A stretch of DNA of 64,000 nucleotides from Stramonita haemastoma (GCA_030674155.1 CM060318.1:80869858-80933857), one strand, 5' to 3'; shown: positions 42,361-53,463, numbered from the stretch's first letter. Notes: generated by a model from the sequence alone, not told the origin. Translations and numbers: made by a program.

Positions 42361-42625
42361 CACACACACACACACACACAAAACACACACACACACACAC
42401 ACACACCGCACTTTTCTCTTTGCAAGGTGTGTGTGTGCATGTGTGTGCATGTGTGTGCGCGCGCGCGTATCTTTTTGTGTATGTGTGTGTGTGTTTGTAT
42501 TTGTATGTATGTGTTTCTTTTTGTATGTGTATGTGTATGTATCTGCCTTTTGTGTGTGTGTATATTTGTGCGTGCGTGCGTGCGCACGCGCACGTGTGTA
42601 TGTGTGAGTATGTAATATCCATCTC
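42250..42625. repeat. CA tract followed by GT tract: long inverted repeat
   Basis: CA-rich 42,250-42,408, an 18-base spacer (ccgcacttttctctttgc), then GT-rich 42,426-42,612 on the same strand. The two arms are complementary over well over 100 bases with mismatches, so the tract could form a cruciform or a long RNA hairpin. Confidence 0.9.
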
Positions 42626-42819
42626 CTTCTTTCCTGTGTTGTTGTTGTTGTTGTTTTTTGCAAAGGCCAGCACTCTGCACAAATTATCTTCTCTGTGGGG
42701 ATGTCTCTTCATGTGTTCGCACTCTTGCCATTGATTTCCTAGCTTTGCCTTTTTTCTAATGCCTAACATGTTCTTCTTCTCTTTATGTGTTTTTTTGTTA
42801 TTTGTTTTTCTCTTTATTG

Positions 42820-42855
42820 GCAGTGGGGGGTGGGGGTGGGGGGTGGGGGGGGGGT
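42820..42855 (+). other. G-quadruplex motif
   Basis: Four runs of five or more Gs separated by single Ts (GGGGGGTGGGGGTGGGGGG then TGGGGGGGGGG), a strong intramolecular G4 pattern. Confidence 0.75.
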
Positions 42856-42957
42856 AGAGACAGAGTTTTCTGTCGTTAATGAGTTTTTACTGTCCTAATG
42901 TCTTTGTAGCTGAAGCAGAAAAAAAGTCAAAGTACCCAAATTTAAGATCGTGTTTGT

Positions 42958-43260
42958 TCTTTTATTTATTTATTTATTGATGATGAATAATTAGTTTGTG
43001 CGTTCGTTGATTCGTTGGTTGATTCGTTTTTTGATTGATTGATTGGTTGATTAATTGATTGATTGATTGATTCATCCATTCATTCATTCATTCAATCAAT
43101 CATTCATTCGTCCATTTGCTTATTTGATTATTTTCTTCTTTTCACTAACTCCTTCTTTTCTTCAGTCATTTTCCATTCATTCATTCATTCATTCATTCAT
43201 TCATTCATTCATTCATTCATTCATTCATTCATTCATTCATTCATTCATTCATTCGTTTGC
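42958..43260. repeat. ATTT, GATT and (ATTC)n tetranucleotide repeats
   Basis: TTTATTTA, then GATTGATT, then ATTC/ATCA, and a long ATTC run at about 43,174-43,252. The GATT stretch and the ATCA/ATTC stretch are partly complementary. Confidence 0.95.
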
Positions 43261-43689
43261 TTATTCGGATATTTTCTTCTTTTCAATATCTCTTTCTCTT
43301 CCTTAATTAATAAATCCGTTCATTCATTTATGTATGATGTTTATTGCCTAACCCATCACAGGAAGCAATATCAAGACTTCATAGTGTCTTTTATCATCTG
43401 TTAATCTGCAATTTAAAGTCTTTAATGTAGATAAGATAAACCAACCATTGAAAACAAAGTATCGCTAAAAAATTCTTCCTCAGAAAGATGATTTCCTGAA
43501 CGGGACATAAGGGACAGAAAATGAACAAACTTTTACGTTTGTGTAGACTTGAATCACTTTTATTCAAATTTTGTCCAATTCCAAGTTTGATAACAGTTTC
43601 TCAGGAAAACGGATACTTAAAAAATTTCCATTGAATACAATATCTGTGTATTTTGTAGCAGCATCTCACAACAGAAGCATCAGGGACAG

Positions 43690-44180
43690 CAGCAACAATA
43701 GTAGCGGTAGCAGCACAGCAGCAGCAGCGGCAACAACAACAGCAGCACAGCAACAGATGAAGAAGAATTAAAAGAATATGACCAGCAGCACAACAGCGAT
43801 AGTAGCAGCAACAGAGGCAGCAGCAACAGAAGCAGTAGTACAACAGCAGCAGCAACAGAAGCAGTAGTACAACAGCAGCAGCAACAGAAGCAGTAGTACA
43901 ACAGCAGCAGCAACAGAAGCAGTAGTACAACAGCAGCAGCAACAGAAGCAGTAGTACAACAGCAGCAGCAACAGAAGTAGTACAACAGCAGCAGCAACAG
44001 AAGCAGTAGTACAACAGCAGCAGCAACAGAAGCAGTAGTACAACAGCAGCAGCAACAGAAGCAGTAGTACAACAGCAGCAGCAACAGAAGCAGTAGTACA
44101 ACAGCAGCAGCAACAGAAGCAGTAGTACAACAGCAGCAGCAACAGAAGCAGTAGTACAACAGCAGCAGCAACAGCAGCAA
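43690..44180. repeat. 29-bp CAG-rich minisatellite, about 12 units
   Basis: The unit 'agcagtagtacaacagcagc' + 'agcaacaga' repeats every 29 bases from about 43,830 to 44,170. One unit has a 3-base deletion near 43,977. Outer parts are irregular CAGCAA. Since 29 is not a multiple of three, the translation repeats only every 29 residues in each of three frames, and all are open. The 269-codon minus frame is therefore an artefact. Confidence 0.95.
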
Positions 44181-44587
44181 ATGAAGAAGAATAAAATAAA
44201 CATAAAGGAACACAGCAGAGACATCAGTAGCAATGGACATAACTTCACAACATTTTTGGGGGGTGGGTGGGAGGGTGGGGAGGAGCGTCCTTGAACACTA
44301 AAGAAATGTCTTATGAGAAACCAGTCAATCAATGCCCCGAAAAGAACCCCGTGGGAGGCCCTGACAAAACTGTATGTATGTGGAACATGACGCCTCAAGT
44401 GAGATTTCAATTGTATCCAAGAAAGTGGTCAAAGTGCTAACGCTTGCTCAACCACTTACATTTCTTAAATGAGATTTTTTTTTTTAGGGAATTTATTTTC
44501 GTTTTCATATTCAGTTTGAATCCACTTTTTCCGTATCATTCTCTCTCCTGATGTATTTATATAATGTTTAATGCCCTTATACACGCA

Positions 44588-44853
44588 GGCATCCGACAGT
44601 CTCGGAAGACTATGGAGTTGCGCTCTAGGCTCTAGAGCGTAAAGCCCGGATAAGCAAGTATGGAGGGCAAGCTGTTACCCATGCAGTAAACAAGCCCCCT
44701 CCCCCTCTCCACGTCGCTGGAGTGATCCATTGAAAAGGCAATTGCGGATACAAATTCCAGTGCCGTCGCAGAAGCCGCCAGAACGTTCCCACTTACTGCC
44801 CCAAACCACCCTGGGGACTCCAAGTCTCCGATTTTTCCTCAGGGGTGGTGTCT
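44588..44853 (+). repeat. Dispersed repeat E, copy 1
   Basis: Matches 48,590-48,845: 'cagtctcggaagactatgga', 'agtatggagggcaagctgtt', 'ggagtgatccattgaaaagg', 'cgcagaagccgccagaacgt', 'ccaccctggggactccaagt', 'tttttcctcaggg'. Two open frames on the minus strand are shared by both copies (MESPGWFGAVSGNVLAASAT and MESLGRFGAVHGNVLVAPAT) but are short. Nature unknown. Right-end fragments sit next to SINE A at 6.8 and 13.5 kb. Confidence 0.8.
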
Positions 44854-44869
44854 AGATTTAGATTTATTC

Positions 44870-45200
44870 TTTTATATCGAGGATAATGGAATAAGCACTC
44901 TTGTGCTTTTTTTCATCCAGTCCCGGTGTGTATGCAGTTTTGAAAATGTCATCTGTTCCCACCGGCACACGATGGCCTACTCTTACGAAAAGCGGAACAG
45001 GATTTAACGTGTGCGCAAGGTGTTCTGCGTGCGTTCGCACACGGGACCTCGGTTTAAAGTCTCATCCGAAGGATTTTTGGGGAGAGTGGAGTCAGCACTG
45101 ATGTTAACTCCAGGAGAAAAATCTCCTCGACCGGACTCGAACCCCAGTCGTCAAATTGCCAGCGCAATATTCTGACCACGAGGCTATCCGTTCCCCAACG
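44870..45200 (-). mobile_element. tRNA-related SINE family A, full-length copy
   Basis: On the minus strand: 'ggggaacggatagcctcgtg' (box A), 'ggggttcgagtccggtcgag' (box B), then the full family A body to 'gtgcttattccattatcctc' and an A/T end. This is the cleanest tRNA-like head in the window. Confidence 0.9.
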
Positions 45201-45214
45201 TTCCTCAGTCTAAA

Positions 45215-45365
45215 CACGACACCTGTGTGCATGCTGGTTATATTATTTTTTGTTATCCTCTCCTACTGGCATACGATTGCCTGCTCTTCCAAGAGGCGGA
45301 ACTGGATTATAACCTGTGCGAAAGATGTTCTTGCACGCGGGGCCTCGGTTTATAGTCTCATCCGA
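45215..45365 (-). mobile_element. SINE family A, internal fragment
   Basis: 'cctactggcatacgattgcc', 'gcggaactggattataacct', 'gggcctcggtttatagtctc' on the + strand, i.e. the antisense of the family A body. Directly beyond the full copy, so two insertions or a partial duplication. Confidence 0.75.
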
Positions 45366-45521
45366 AATACTTATACATCAATGAAGAAACAGTAGCTTCA
45401 AACCACGTGTACAAACTAGCATACATCATGCAGGCTGTCAAAGTTGAAGGATGACAGTTATGCAATTGCAGTCGAAGAAATAATTCTTCTCTGCTGGTGT
45501 ATTTGTTTCCATTTATCCCAG

Positions 45522-45629
45522 GAGTCAGACTGCAGCTACCTTGATAGAGTGTAAAAACGGTCGCATACGCAAAATCTCACCATTGGTGAACATCAAAACT
45601 CTAGCTGAAAAGAAAAACTGGTACTACTG
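45522..45629 (+). CDS. Candidate single internal exon, 108 nt, product unknown
   Basis: A pyrimidine-rich acceptor (tttgtttccatttatcccag) ends at 45,521 and a consensus donor TACTACTG|GTAAGT begins at 45,630. Only one of three frames is open between them. It leaves 1 base at the start and 2 at the end, so the exon is symmetric (phase 2-2) and divisible by three. It reads SQTAATLIECKNGRIRKISP then LVNIKTLAEKKNWYY. I do not recognise the domain. It could be a cassette exon of a gene whose other exons lie outside or are unrecognised here. A 105-base open stretch between two decent splice sites can also occur by chance. Confidence 0.3.
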
Positions 45630-45867
45630 GTAAGTGGCTTTTTTGTAAAAATACATTCTGCCCCTCAAAATTCTTGTTGCCATGGTTCTTTAGCGTGTAC
45701 TCGCCTACACTAATGTAACTGTGACTCATTCAAAATTCTCCAGTTACTGCGTTGGTTTTTAAGAAAATGTTTTTTCTAGCAGGCTATTTTTCCAGATAAC
45801 ATACTAGTTTCTCTTCTGCCTTTTCCTAACTTTAAAGTGTAGGATTATTCACATTGTCCAACTCAGA

Positions 45868-45940
45868 CGTCTTCTTTGTTCTCGTCCGAACATCTTATTG
45901 CACTTACCAGCCGGACTCAAGGGAATAGGTAGAAATGTGA
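45868..45940 (+). other. Exon-like segment K, copy 1
   Basis: An acceptor-like 'ttgtccaactcag' at about 45,868 precedes TSSLFSSEHLIALTSRTQGN and a stop, then AAAT|GTGAGT. Aligns with 47,107-47,195 and 55,430-55,500. Confidence 0.25.
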
Positions 45941-45949
45941 GTCAGATCT

Positions 45950-47060
45950 GAAACGGAAGTTATGTTGCATCCTTTTCCCCTTTGGTGCGTTGTATGTGTA
46001 TGTGTGGGATTGTGCGTAAGTAATTGTGTCTGTATGTGTTTGTGTATGTGTGTGTGTATGTGTGTGTGTATGTGTGTGTGCGTGTAAATGATTGTGTGTG
46101 GGCGTGTAAGCGAGTGTGTGTGTAGATGCTTGTGTGTGTGTTTGTGTGCGTTTGTGTGTGTGTTTGTACGTGCGTGCGAGTGTTTGTGGTTTTTTTTGTG
46201 TATGTATGTGTATGTGTGAATGTGTGTGTGTGTATGTGCGTGTGTGCGTGCTTGCGTGCATACATGTGTGTTTATGTGTGTGTGTATATGTCTGTTTGCA
46301 ATGCATTTGCCAGCATCCATGCGTGCTTGTGTGTTCACGGTTGTGTGGGCGTTTGTGCACTTAAAAAACAACACATGCCTCCACACCAACAGACACCAAA
46401 ATATCTTCATGACACGCACACACAAAATTGGATGCTGCATAAAGCAATCAGTTCACACACGAGAAGACTTGGATAAAAAGAAAAGCGTTGCACTCATTTT
46501 CCACACGCTTTAATTACATTCAGCAAATTCGGCATTACACCTCCGCTGTCTTTTTACACCCAAAAGCTACGAAATTACAGACACAGAACTCGTCTGATAT
46601 ATGTGTTTTTCGTTTTTTTTGTTTTGTTTTTTTATTTCACTGCAAGCAATTTGACAAATTCTTAACATGTCTTCGTGTGCAGTCACCAAAATGGCTTGCC
46701 TGGATATAATAAAGAGTGCGGTACTTGTAGGTGGAGACAAGGGAAGCTGAAATAAAACAAACAAAAACAAGCAAACAAACAGAAAAAGAATGATTTAAGA
46801 GAAAGCGAACCTTAAAAAAACCCTATGACTGAGAAACATATATGAACAAAATTTCATTTTTCGCCAATATTGTAAGTATTTAAAGCGAAAGTTATTTGTT
46901 CATAGTTGTTTTCCTGTTTTTTCTTTCTATCTGTCTTTTGCCGATGCACTTCTACTTTTCTTTCTAACAACCATTCTACGCCCACCATACTGTAACTGTG
47001 ACATCTACAGCAGTCTGCAGTAAATGCTTTCATAACAAGAAACGCTTGTTCTTAGCTGTC
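45950..47060 (+). repeat. Long-unit array L, unit 0 (decayed)
   Basis: Order: GT tract (45,985-46,345), module C ('gatgctgcataaagcaatca' near 46,430), module A ('catgtcttcgtgtgcagtca' near 46,665) and module B ('gtaactgtgacatctacagc' near 46,994). This is the same order as the units at 50.7-54.3 kb. Confidence 0.6.
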
Positions 47061-47106
47061 TATCTTTGAGAGAAGATCATCTGTTTTTCTCCTGTCTCTC
47101 CCTCCC

Positions 47107-47200
47107 TCCACCTGATAGTACGAACTGTCCAGTCAGATTTCCTCTGTATCCTTGTCTGAAGGACTCAGTTCAGCTACCAGACAGACCCGGGGGAAGGAGT
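47107..47200 (+). other. Exon-like segment K, copy 2
   Basis: A tract of CTCTCCCTCCCTCCACC ending in AG precedes YELSSQISSVSLSEGLSSAT then RQTRGKELK. A donor-like AAAT|GTGAGTAA follows at about 47,195. One frame is open throughout. Copies at 45.87 and 55.43 kb share SS(V/L)..SE. Confidence 0.3.
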
Positions 47201-47244
47201 TGAAATGTGAGTAAAATGTAGAATATGTTATGGAATGTAAATTT

Positions 47245-47370
47245 TATCTCTCTGTCTCTGTCTCTCTGTCTATCTCAGTCTCTCTCTCTATGTCTGTCTC
47301 TCTGTCTCTATCTCTCTCTTTCTCTCTCTGTGTTCATCTCTCTGTTCTTTCTGTCTGTTTGTCTGTCTCT
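47245..47370. repeat. CT/CTGT-rich tract
   Basis: TCTCTGTCTC-type units just upstream of the compound GT/GA microsatellite. Confidence 0.92.
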
Positions 47371-47372
47371 CT

Positions 47373-47519
<147 letters not shown>

Positions 47520-47980
47520 CATACGAACGTACTGGAAGGAATAAGACAGAAAGAAAAATAACCAAAGAAGAAAATAAGGATAATGACTGAAACAAAAAGA
47601 CTGCTAGGGAGACGGATTGTTTTTGAGGCAGGTGCGATGGTGTAGAAAAGTCAAGCGACACTCATTTTTATCTCCTTTATTTGTTTTTATTGCTGCTGTA
47701 TTTGGCATTGTTTTGCTTACAAATTGCCGCAATTAGTATTCTTTTCCTAATTGGATGCAGGTGAAATGTTCAACTGTTCTTCCAGTTCTTTCTGTTTGGT
47801 ATTTTTCTTCACTAAAATCCAAACAATTTTTTCCCCCTTGTCAATTCGTAAAAGTACAAATGCCCTCAAACAGCACATGGACATACCCCTACAGCCCTGA
47901 GACACTTTTTGTGGTGCGTGGCATGTATATTATCCACAAGACCAATCAGCGTTCTTCTTTTCGTATCAATGCCTTACGAC
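47520..47980. other. No recognised features
   Basis: No gene or repeat match seen. Confidence 0.35.
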
Positions 47981-47983
47981 GTG

Positions 47984-48195
47984 TCCTTCAGATGAGACTA
48001 TAACCCAAAGTCTAGTGTACACACGCAAGCAGAACTTCTTGTCCCCCCACGTTAAACCCCGCTCCGCTTTCCGGAAGAGTAGACCATTGTGTGCCGGTTT
48101 GGGAACGAAAGAGAAAATTTACAAAACTGCATACACACGGGTACTGGATGTAAAAAGCACTTGAGTGCTTATTATATTTTTCTCGAAATGAAAGA
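47984..48195 (+). mobile_element. SINE family A, 5'-truncated copy
   Basis: 'ccttcagatgagactataac', 'ctccgctttccggaagagta', 'gaccattgtgtgccggt', 'aaactgcatacacacgggta', 'gagtgcttattatatttttc', then an A-rich tail. Confidence 0.8.
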
Positions 48196-48259
48196 ATAAA
48201 TAAAAGACTTTAGTTCATTTAGTTTTAGCGCTTTCAATCAGTGAAATACACAGAAGATT

Positions 48260-48475
48260 AACATAGCCCTCTGTATAATTTCATCACTCATTAACGTCAT
48301 ACCCCACGTTGCCTTGTTCCAAAACATGATGACTTCTTTTTTGTTTTTGAGCATGTCTAACCCTTGCAATCTGTAAAGTGCAAATTGGTTTAAACATAGC
48401 CTTCTTTGTATAATTTTATCACTGATTAACGTCATACCTTACGTTGCCACGTTCCAAAAGATGATGACGTCTTTC
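48260..48475. repeat. 132-bp direct duplication
   Basis: 'aacatagccctctgtataat' at 48,260 and 'aacatagccttctttgtata' at 48,392. Both continue 'attaacgtcatacc', 'cgttgcc', 'gttccaaaa' and 'gatgatgac'. Confidence 0.9.
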
Positions 48476-48589
48476 TTGCAAGTGATCAGCAGGGGTTGGT
48501 ATTTGTTTACTGGGATGATTTTCTGGGATGCTTAAACAATAGAGCGGATTATAAAGCCAGCAAATGATGTATCGTTTCTTCAAACATAC

Positions 48590-48845
48590 AGTAAGCATTT
48601 GTCAGTCTCGGACTATTGAGTTGCACTCTAAGGCTATACAGCGCAAAGCCTGGGTAAGTATGGAGGGCAAGCTGTTACCCGTGCAGCAGACCCACCTCCT
48701 CACATTGCTGGAATGATCCATTGGAAAGGCAATCACCGACGCGAATACTTGCAGTACTGTCGCAGGAGCCACTAGGACGTTGCCATGTACAGCCCCGAAC
48801 CGCCCTAGAGACTCCATCTCCCCGATTTGTCCTCAAAGCATGACA
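48590..48845 (+). repeat. Dispersed repeat E, copy 2
   Basis: Collinear with 44,588-44,853 ('gtcagtctcggactattgag', 'agtatggagggcaagctgtt', 'ggaatgatccattggaaagg'). Confidence 0.8.
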
Positions 48846-48899
48846 CAAATACATGTTTACCTATTGTAAAGAAAGAGCATGATACATTCTGCCCTAGCA

Positions 48900-48985
48900 A
48901 CATGGTATAAACAAATAAACAAACAAAGAAAATGAAAGAAAAACAGAAACAAAAAACAACAACAAACAAACAAAAGCTGCATCAA
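48900..48985. repeat. A/C-rich AAAC repeat
   Basis: AAACAAACAAAG-type sequence, possibly the A-rich end of an adjacent element. Confidence 0.75.
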
Positions 48986-49002
48986 TTCAAAAGATTTTTT
49001 TG

Positions 49003-49315
49003 GCTGCCTCATTTTCTGTGACGTTCCCGCACTGCTGTTCCCACGCCGCTCATTTCATCTCCCCGCCACAGCCATACCCTGATTCGTAGTGTCTTATCCT
49101 GGGATCGGTAGTCCACAGGGAGCACCACCGTGGGGCCACCAGCCAGAGGGGCCCTGCACTTCTGCTGAGTCACTTTGGTGGTGTTCAGTGGTTCCTGTTC
49201 TGATCTAATATACGCAGGACACCACCTACTAAGTCCCCTACTAACGACAGTATTAGCTCAGTCGCGGAGCCAGACTGAGTGAGTCACCCACTTGAGGTGG
49301 CTAAAAGTTGTATTT
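49003..49315 (+). repeat. Dispersed repeat D, copy 2
   Basis: Matches 2,012-2,338 throughout, including 'gccaccagccagaggggccc', 'cactttggtggtgttcagtg' and 'cactacctactaagtcccc'-type sequence. Confidence 0.8.
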
Positions 49316-49970
49316 TAGTCTGAAAAGAAAAGAAATTCTTTCGGGTCACAAACAGCCAAACGTTTCTTGGGGTGTCGTGCCAACCTGAAATAACCAGTAA
49401 TGCGTCAGACATCCGACAATAAGTATTTCATAATTGTGCAAAAGTAGCATGTGTCGGTGATGCCGTACAGAGCCCCTGCTTACAGAGAAAACAATGACGT
49501 GATTCATCTGAGGTCTTTCTGTAGAGCTGGGTGTCTTATCTGAGCATTTCCATACCTGTGCAGGAAAACTGAATTAAAGCATCTTTTATAAGTGAAATAA
49601 ACCAGAGCTGGTATGAACAGAGAATCTCTAAGTCTCTGTCTTAATTCATGTCTTTATCTCTTTTGCTGGCTCTGTGTGTGTATCTCTCTCAACCCCCCCC
49701 TACACACAAATACACACACACACACACGAACACACGCCCGCACGCACACACACATACACACAAACCACCACAACCACTACCACCATCACCACCACCACCA
49801 TCAACAACAACCGGATCCGTTTAAACAAATTAGTTCTCACACTGTAATAATATAAAATAGAATAAAAATCCCACTAATTTGTCACACGGTTCCATTCATT
49901 TTGGAAACGTGTAATTACCCCAGTGCTGTCTTTAGACCACGAAACGTGGAATTTGCGGTCATAGAAATTC
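49316..49970. other. No genes; CA/CACG tract at 49,705-49,800
   Basis: Apart from the simple tract and CACCAC units, short phrases near 49,540-49,610 (acctgtgcaggaaaactgaa, aaaccagagctggtatgaac) loosely echo module A of array L. Confidence 0.4.
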
Positions 49971-49974
49971 TTCC

Positions 49975-50740
49975 CTGTCAATATTTTTAGTGCAAGCAAT
50001 CTAAAATATGTCAACCTGTTTTTGTGTGTTGCAGTAAGAAAAATTGCTCGTTCGGACATAACCTAGAAAAATAGAACCGCAACCGTTATAAAAGGAGCAG
50101 AAACATAAAAAAGCCAGAAAAGAAAGGAACACAAAACCAACACCACAACCACCATCACCACAGCCGTCACCACCACCACCACTACTACCACCACCGCCGC
50201 CGTCACCACCTTCACCACAAACATCACAACAATCATCACCACAGACAACAACAGCAAAACAAACGGGCAGACAGAGGAGAAAACTGAAAGAACAAAAGAA
50301 AAATTAAAGGTTTTGTTTGTTTATCTAGTTGGCAGAGAGAGGCGAAACTAAAAAAAACAAGAACAATAACACACACATTGGGGTTGTGATGCTTTTTGTA
50401 TATTTCCTCTTTCCTTTCTTGGTTTATTCTTTTATTGAGTTGCTGACAAAACTGTTCACCTTTAAACAATCATCGCTTTTTCATCTTCATCTTCTGTCCT
50501 ATATTCTCAGGTGTTCTTTTCGCTATGTTCTTTTTACCTTCACCATAATTATCCAGTCTCCAATCCTATCTTTCTGTATGTGACTGTGAGACATGAACAA
50601 AACTGTAGCAGCTGCTTTCACTGGAAAAAAAACCCACCTCTTTTTCAGCTTTACTGTGCAATTTCACTTATTGAATAAAGAAAGTCTCTAATTTTCTTTG
50701 TTTCAAAGTCCTGTGAAGAACAAATTTGACAAAAAGTTGT
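49975..50740 (+). repeat. Long-unit array L, unit 1 (decayed)
   Basis: Module A relic ('aaaattgctcgttcggacat' near 50,040), CACCAC-rich filler, then module B relic (near 50,550-50,630). Precedes the better preserved units. Confidence 0.55.
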
Positions 50741-50744
50741 TCTT

Positions 50745-50747
50745 GAG

Positions 50748-50814
<67 letters not shown>

Positions 50815-51620
50815 GTTTTGTGTGTGTCTGTTTATGTGTGTGTGTGTGTGTGTGTGTTGTGCATTTGTGTGTATGTGTGTGTGTGTGCTGCATTGTGTGT
50901 GTGTTGGATTGTGCGGTGTGTTTGTGTATGTGTGTGCGCGTGCATCTCTGTGCGCACACGCGCACATAGACACGTGCTGCAATGCTTCCGCACACAAAGC
51001 AAAACGTCAACAAGAACGCACAAAAGACTGGGTCAAGCATACAGTAATAAGCTCTCGTATTAATGAGAAAACCAAAGCAAAACGTAAAACAAAACAAGCA
51101 AAAAAGAAACAGCTGGGACTAATTTCTCACATGAACATAGCTTAATCATACATCTGAGTCTCAACATCACGCCCTTCCCCTCTTTGTCTCTCAAAGGAAG
51201 AAAATCACAGCCTGTGACATTCATCTGAAAAATGTGCAAACTTCTTCGTGTGCAGTGAATGAAACTGCTTCTTAGGACATAAATCAAGAGCTGGTTACAA
51301 ACAGAGAGAGCAGAAAAAACAACCAACCAAAATAGAGCCAGGGATAGGAAGGGGTGATAAGATATCTAATAATAGTAAACCACAACACTAGACAAAAATA
51401 TTTCGAACAATATTTTAACTCTGTTAAAAATATCAATTTCTCCCCTTTGTCTTATTTTGCCTTGAATTTTCTGTCAGAGAAACTCTTTGTCTATCTATCT
51501 CCCAATCCCACTCCTATCTTTCATGTAAATGTGCAGAATTCAATAGTTTGTAGTAATTGCTCTGTTTTAAGAAACCTTCCTCTTAAACAGTCTAATTTTA
51601 AGGTATTCCACGGGCTGGGT
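50745..51620 (+). repeat. Long-unit array L, unit 2
   Basis: (GT)n at 50,750-50,811 and beyond, module C ('agcatacagtaataagctct'), module A at 51,190-51,305 ('aaaggaagaaaatcacagcc', 'catctgaaaaatgtgcaaac', 'ttcttcgtgtgcagtgaatg') and module B at 51,500-51,610 ('tgtgcagaattcaatagttt'). Confidence 0.85.
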
Positions 51621-51624
51621 TTGA

Positions 51625-52375
51625 GACCCTGAAAAAACATGTGTACCCTTTAAGTGTATAAGGCAAAAATAGTGTCTCCCCTTTCTCTCTCTCTGTTGTT
51701 GTGTGTGTGTGTGTGGTGTGTGTGTGTGGACTTGGACATGCACTTTCCTACACAGAAAGCAAAATCTCATCATCAGCACACAAAAGACTCGATCATGCAT
51801 GAAGTAATCAGCTCTCATATTTATGAGAAAACAAAAGAGAAATACAGAAAATCCTAACACCAATTTCCCACACAGCTTAATAATTACATCTGTGGGTCTC
51901 GTCTCTGCATCTCAAAGGAAGAAAATCACAGCCTCTGAAACTCATCTGAAAAATGTCAACACTGCTTCGTGTGCAGTGAGCAAAATTGCTTCTTGGACAT
52001 AGCAAATGAGAGTTGTGTTGTTGCATGTAGAAAAAGCAGAAAAGCAAAGAATCCAAAGTTGGTAAAAGAAGGAAGGGCCAGGGATAGAAGGGGTTGAGGA
52101 AAATAAGAAAATGAAAAATTTAAAAAGTGCACAATAGATGAAGACAGTTCCAGCAATATGGTAAATCTGTTTAAAATGTTTATTCCTCTCTTTTTTCTTG
52201 ATTAAAAAAATTCTTTTTTGCAGCTCTGTGTCTAGCCAACATCAAACATGCGCTCCTATCTTTCGTGTAACTGTGCAGAATTCAAAAGTCTGTAGTAATT
52301 GCTCTTGTTTGAAGAAGCTTTCCCTTAAGCAGTCTGATTTTGAGATATTATTCCAAGCCGGCCTTTTCTTGAAAT
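51625..52375 (+). repeat. Long-unit array L, unit 3
   Basis: 'accctttaagtgtataaggc', GT tract at 51,697-51,730, module C at 51,745-51,900, module A at 51,910-52,020 and module B at 52,240-52,370 ('gtgcagaattcaaaagtctg'). Confidence 0.88.
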
Positions 52376-52489
52376 CTGTTCTAACTTTGTTCTACATCGT
52401 GCTAACTTTTCAAATCCAGTTTCTGGTTTGTCCTTATCTGCTGGTCTTCTGTTGTTTGAGCTACAGGGTGCTTTTGAGAGCCTGAAAGA

Positions 52490-53215
52490 ACAGGTGTGCC
52501 CTTTAGGTATATTAGGCAAAAAGTAGCATTTACTCCCTCTTGTGTGTGTGTGTGTGTGTGTTTTGTGTGTGTGTGTGCGTGTGCTTATGTGTGCCTGTGT
52601 GTGCCTGTGTGATTGTACTCACACTCTTTTCCCCTCAAAGCAAAACCTGATCATGAACAGACTGGATCCTGCATAAAGTAATCAGCTCTCAACAAACCAA
52701 AAGGAAAGAAGAGCATTACACTAACTTCCCACACAGCATGATTACATCTGTGTGTCTCCACATTACGTTCTCCTCGTCTTTGTTTCTCAAAGGAAGAAAA
52801 CCACAGCCTGTGAAACTCATCTGAAAAATGTCAACACATGTTCGTGTGCAGTGAATGAAATTGCTCCTTCGGACATAACAAATCAAGAGCTGTGTAGCAG
52901 GCAGAAGAATCCCCAAAAAACTAAACCAAAGATTAAAAAAAGAGAAAACGAGAAAAGGAACTGGTTTTGGAGGAAGAGAAAAACCAATAAATACCAAAAA
53001 ATCAATAGCAACAACATTTTTAGAGAAAATCATCAATCTGTAAAATGGGCCGTTCTTCTCCTTTTGTGTTCATTTTTCAGGTGTTCTCTTGCTGTTCTAT
53101 TTCTTGCCAACCATCCTGAACAGTTATCTCCCATATGCTACATGCTGTGCTGAATTCAAATGTCCACAGTGGTTGCCTTCGTTTGAAGACACCTTCGAAG
53201 CTTTCTCTTACGTAG
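52490..53215 (+). repeat. Long-unit array L, unit 4
   Basis: 'ccctttaggtatattaggca', GT tract at 52,540-52,610, module C at 52,625-52,760, module A at 52,787-52,905 and module B at 53,095-53,210 ('gctgaattcaaatgtccaca'). A pyrimidine tract ending 'tttttcaggtgttc' lies between A and B, as at 50,505. Confidence 0.88.
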
Positions 53216-53419
53216 TCTTTGAGGTTTTATTCTCACCCTTATCTTTCGTTCTTTTTAAAGTGTGTTCTACATTCTGTTAAATGTTGTAATAAGATGTTTC
53301 TAAAGTTTTTGTTGGTTAGTCTTATGTATTATGATATGATTGGCCAGATTTGTCATAGTGAAGAAAATTAGGTACGGTACGCAACCATAGCGCGGGCGCA
53401 CGCCCGTATACGCCCATGT

Positions 53420-53424
53420 GTGCG

Positions 53425-53463
<39 letters not shown>

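Noticed and set aside
42958..43330. CRISPR-like array
   Set aside because: Plain ATTC/GATT tetranucleotide repeats with no spacers; the window is eukaryotic.
43601..44410. 269-codon minus-strand frame
   Set aside because: It follows a 29-bp minisatellite that is open in all three frames, and the product is Leu/Cys/Ala blocks. No coding signature.
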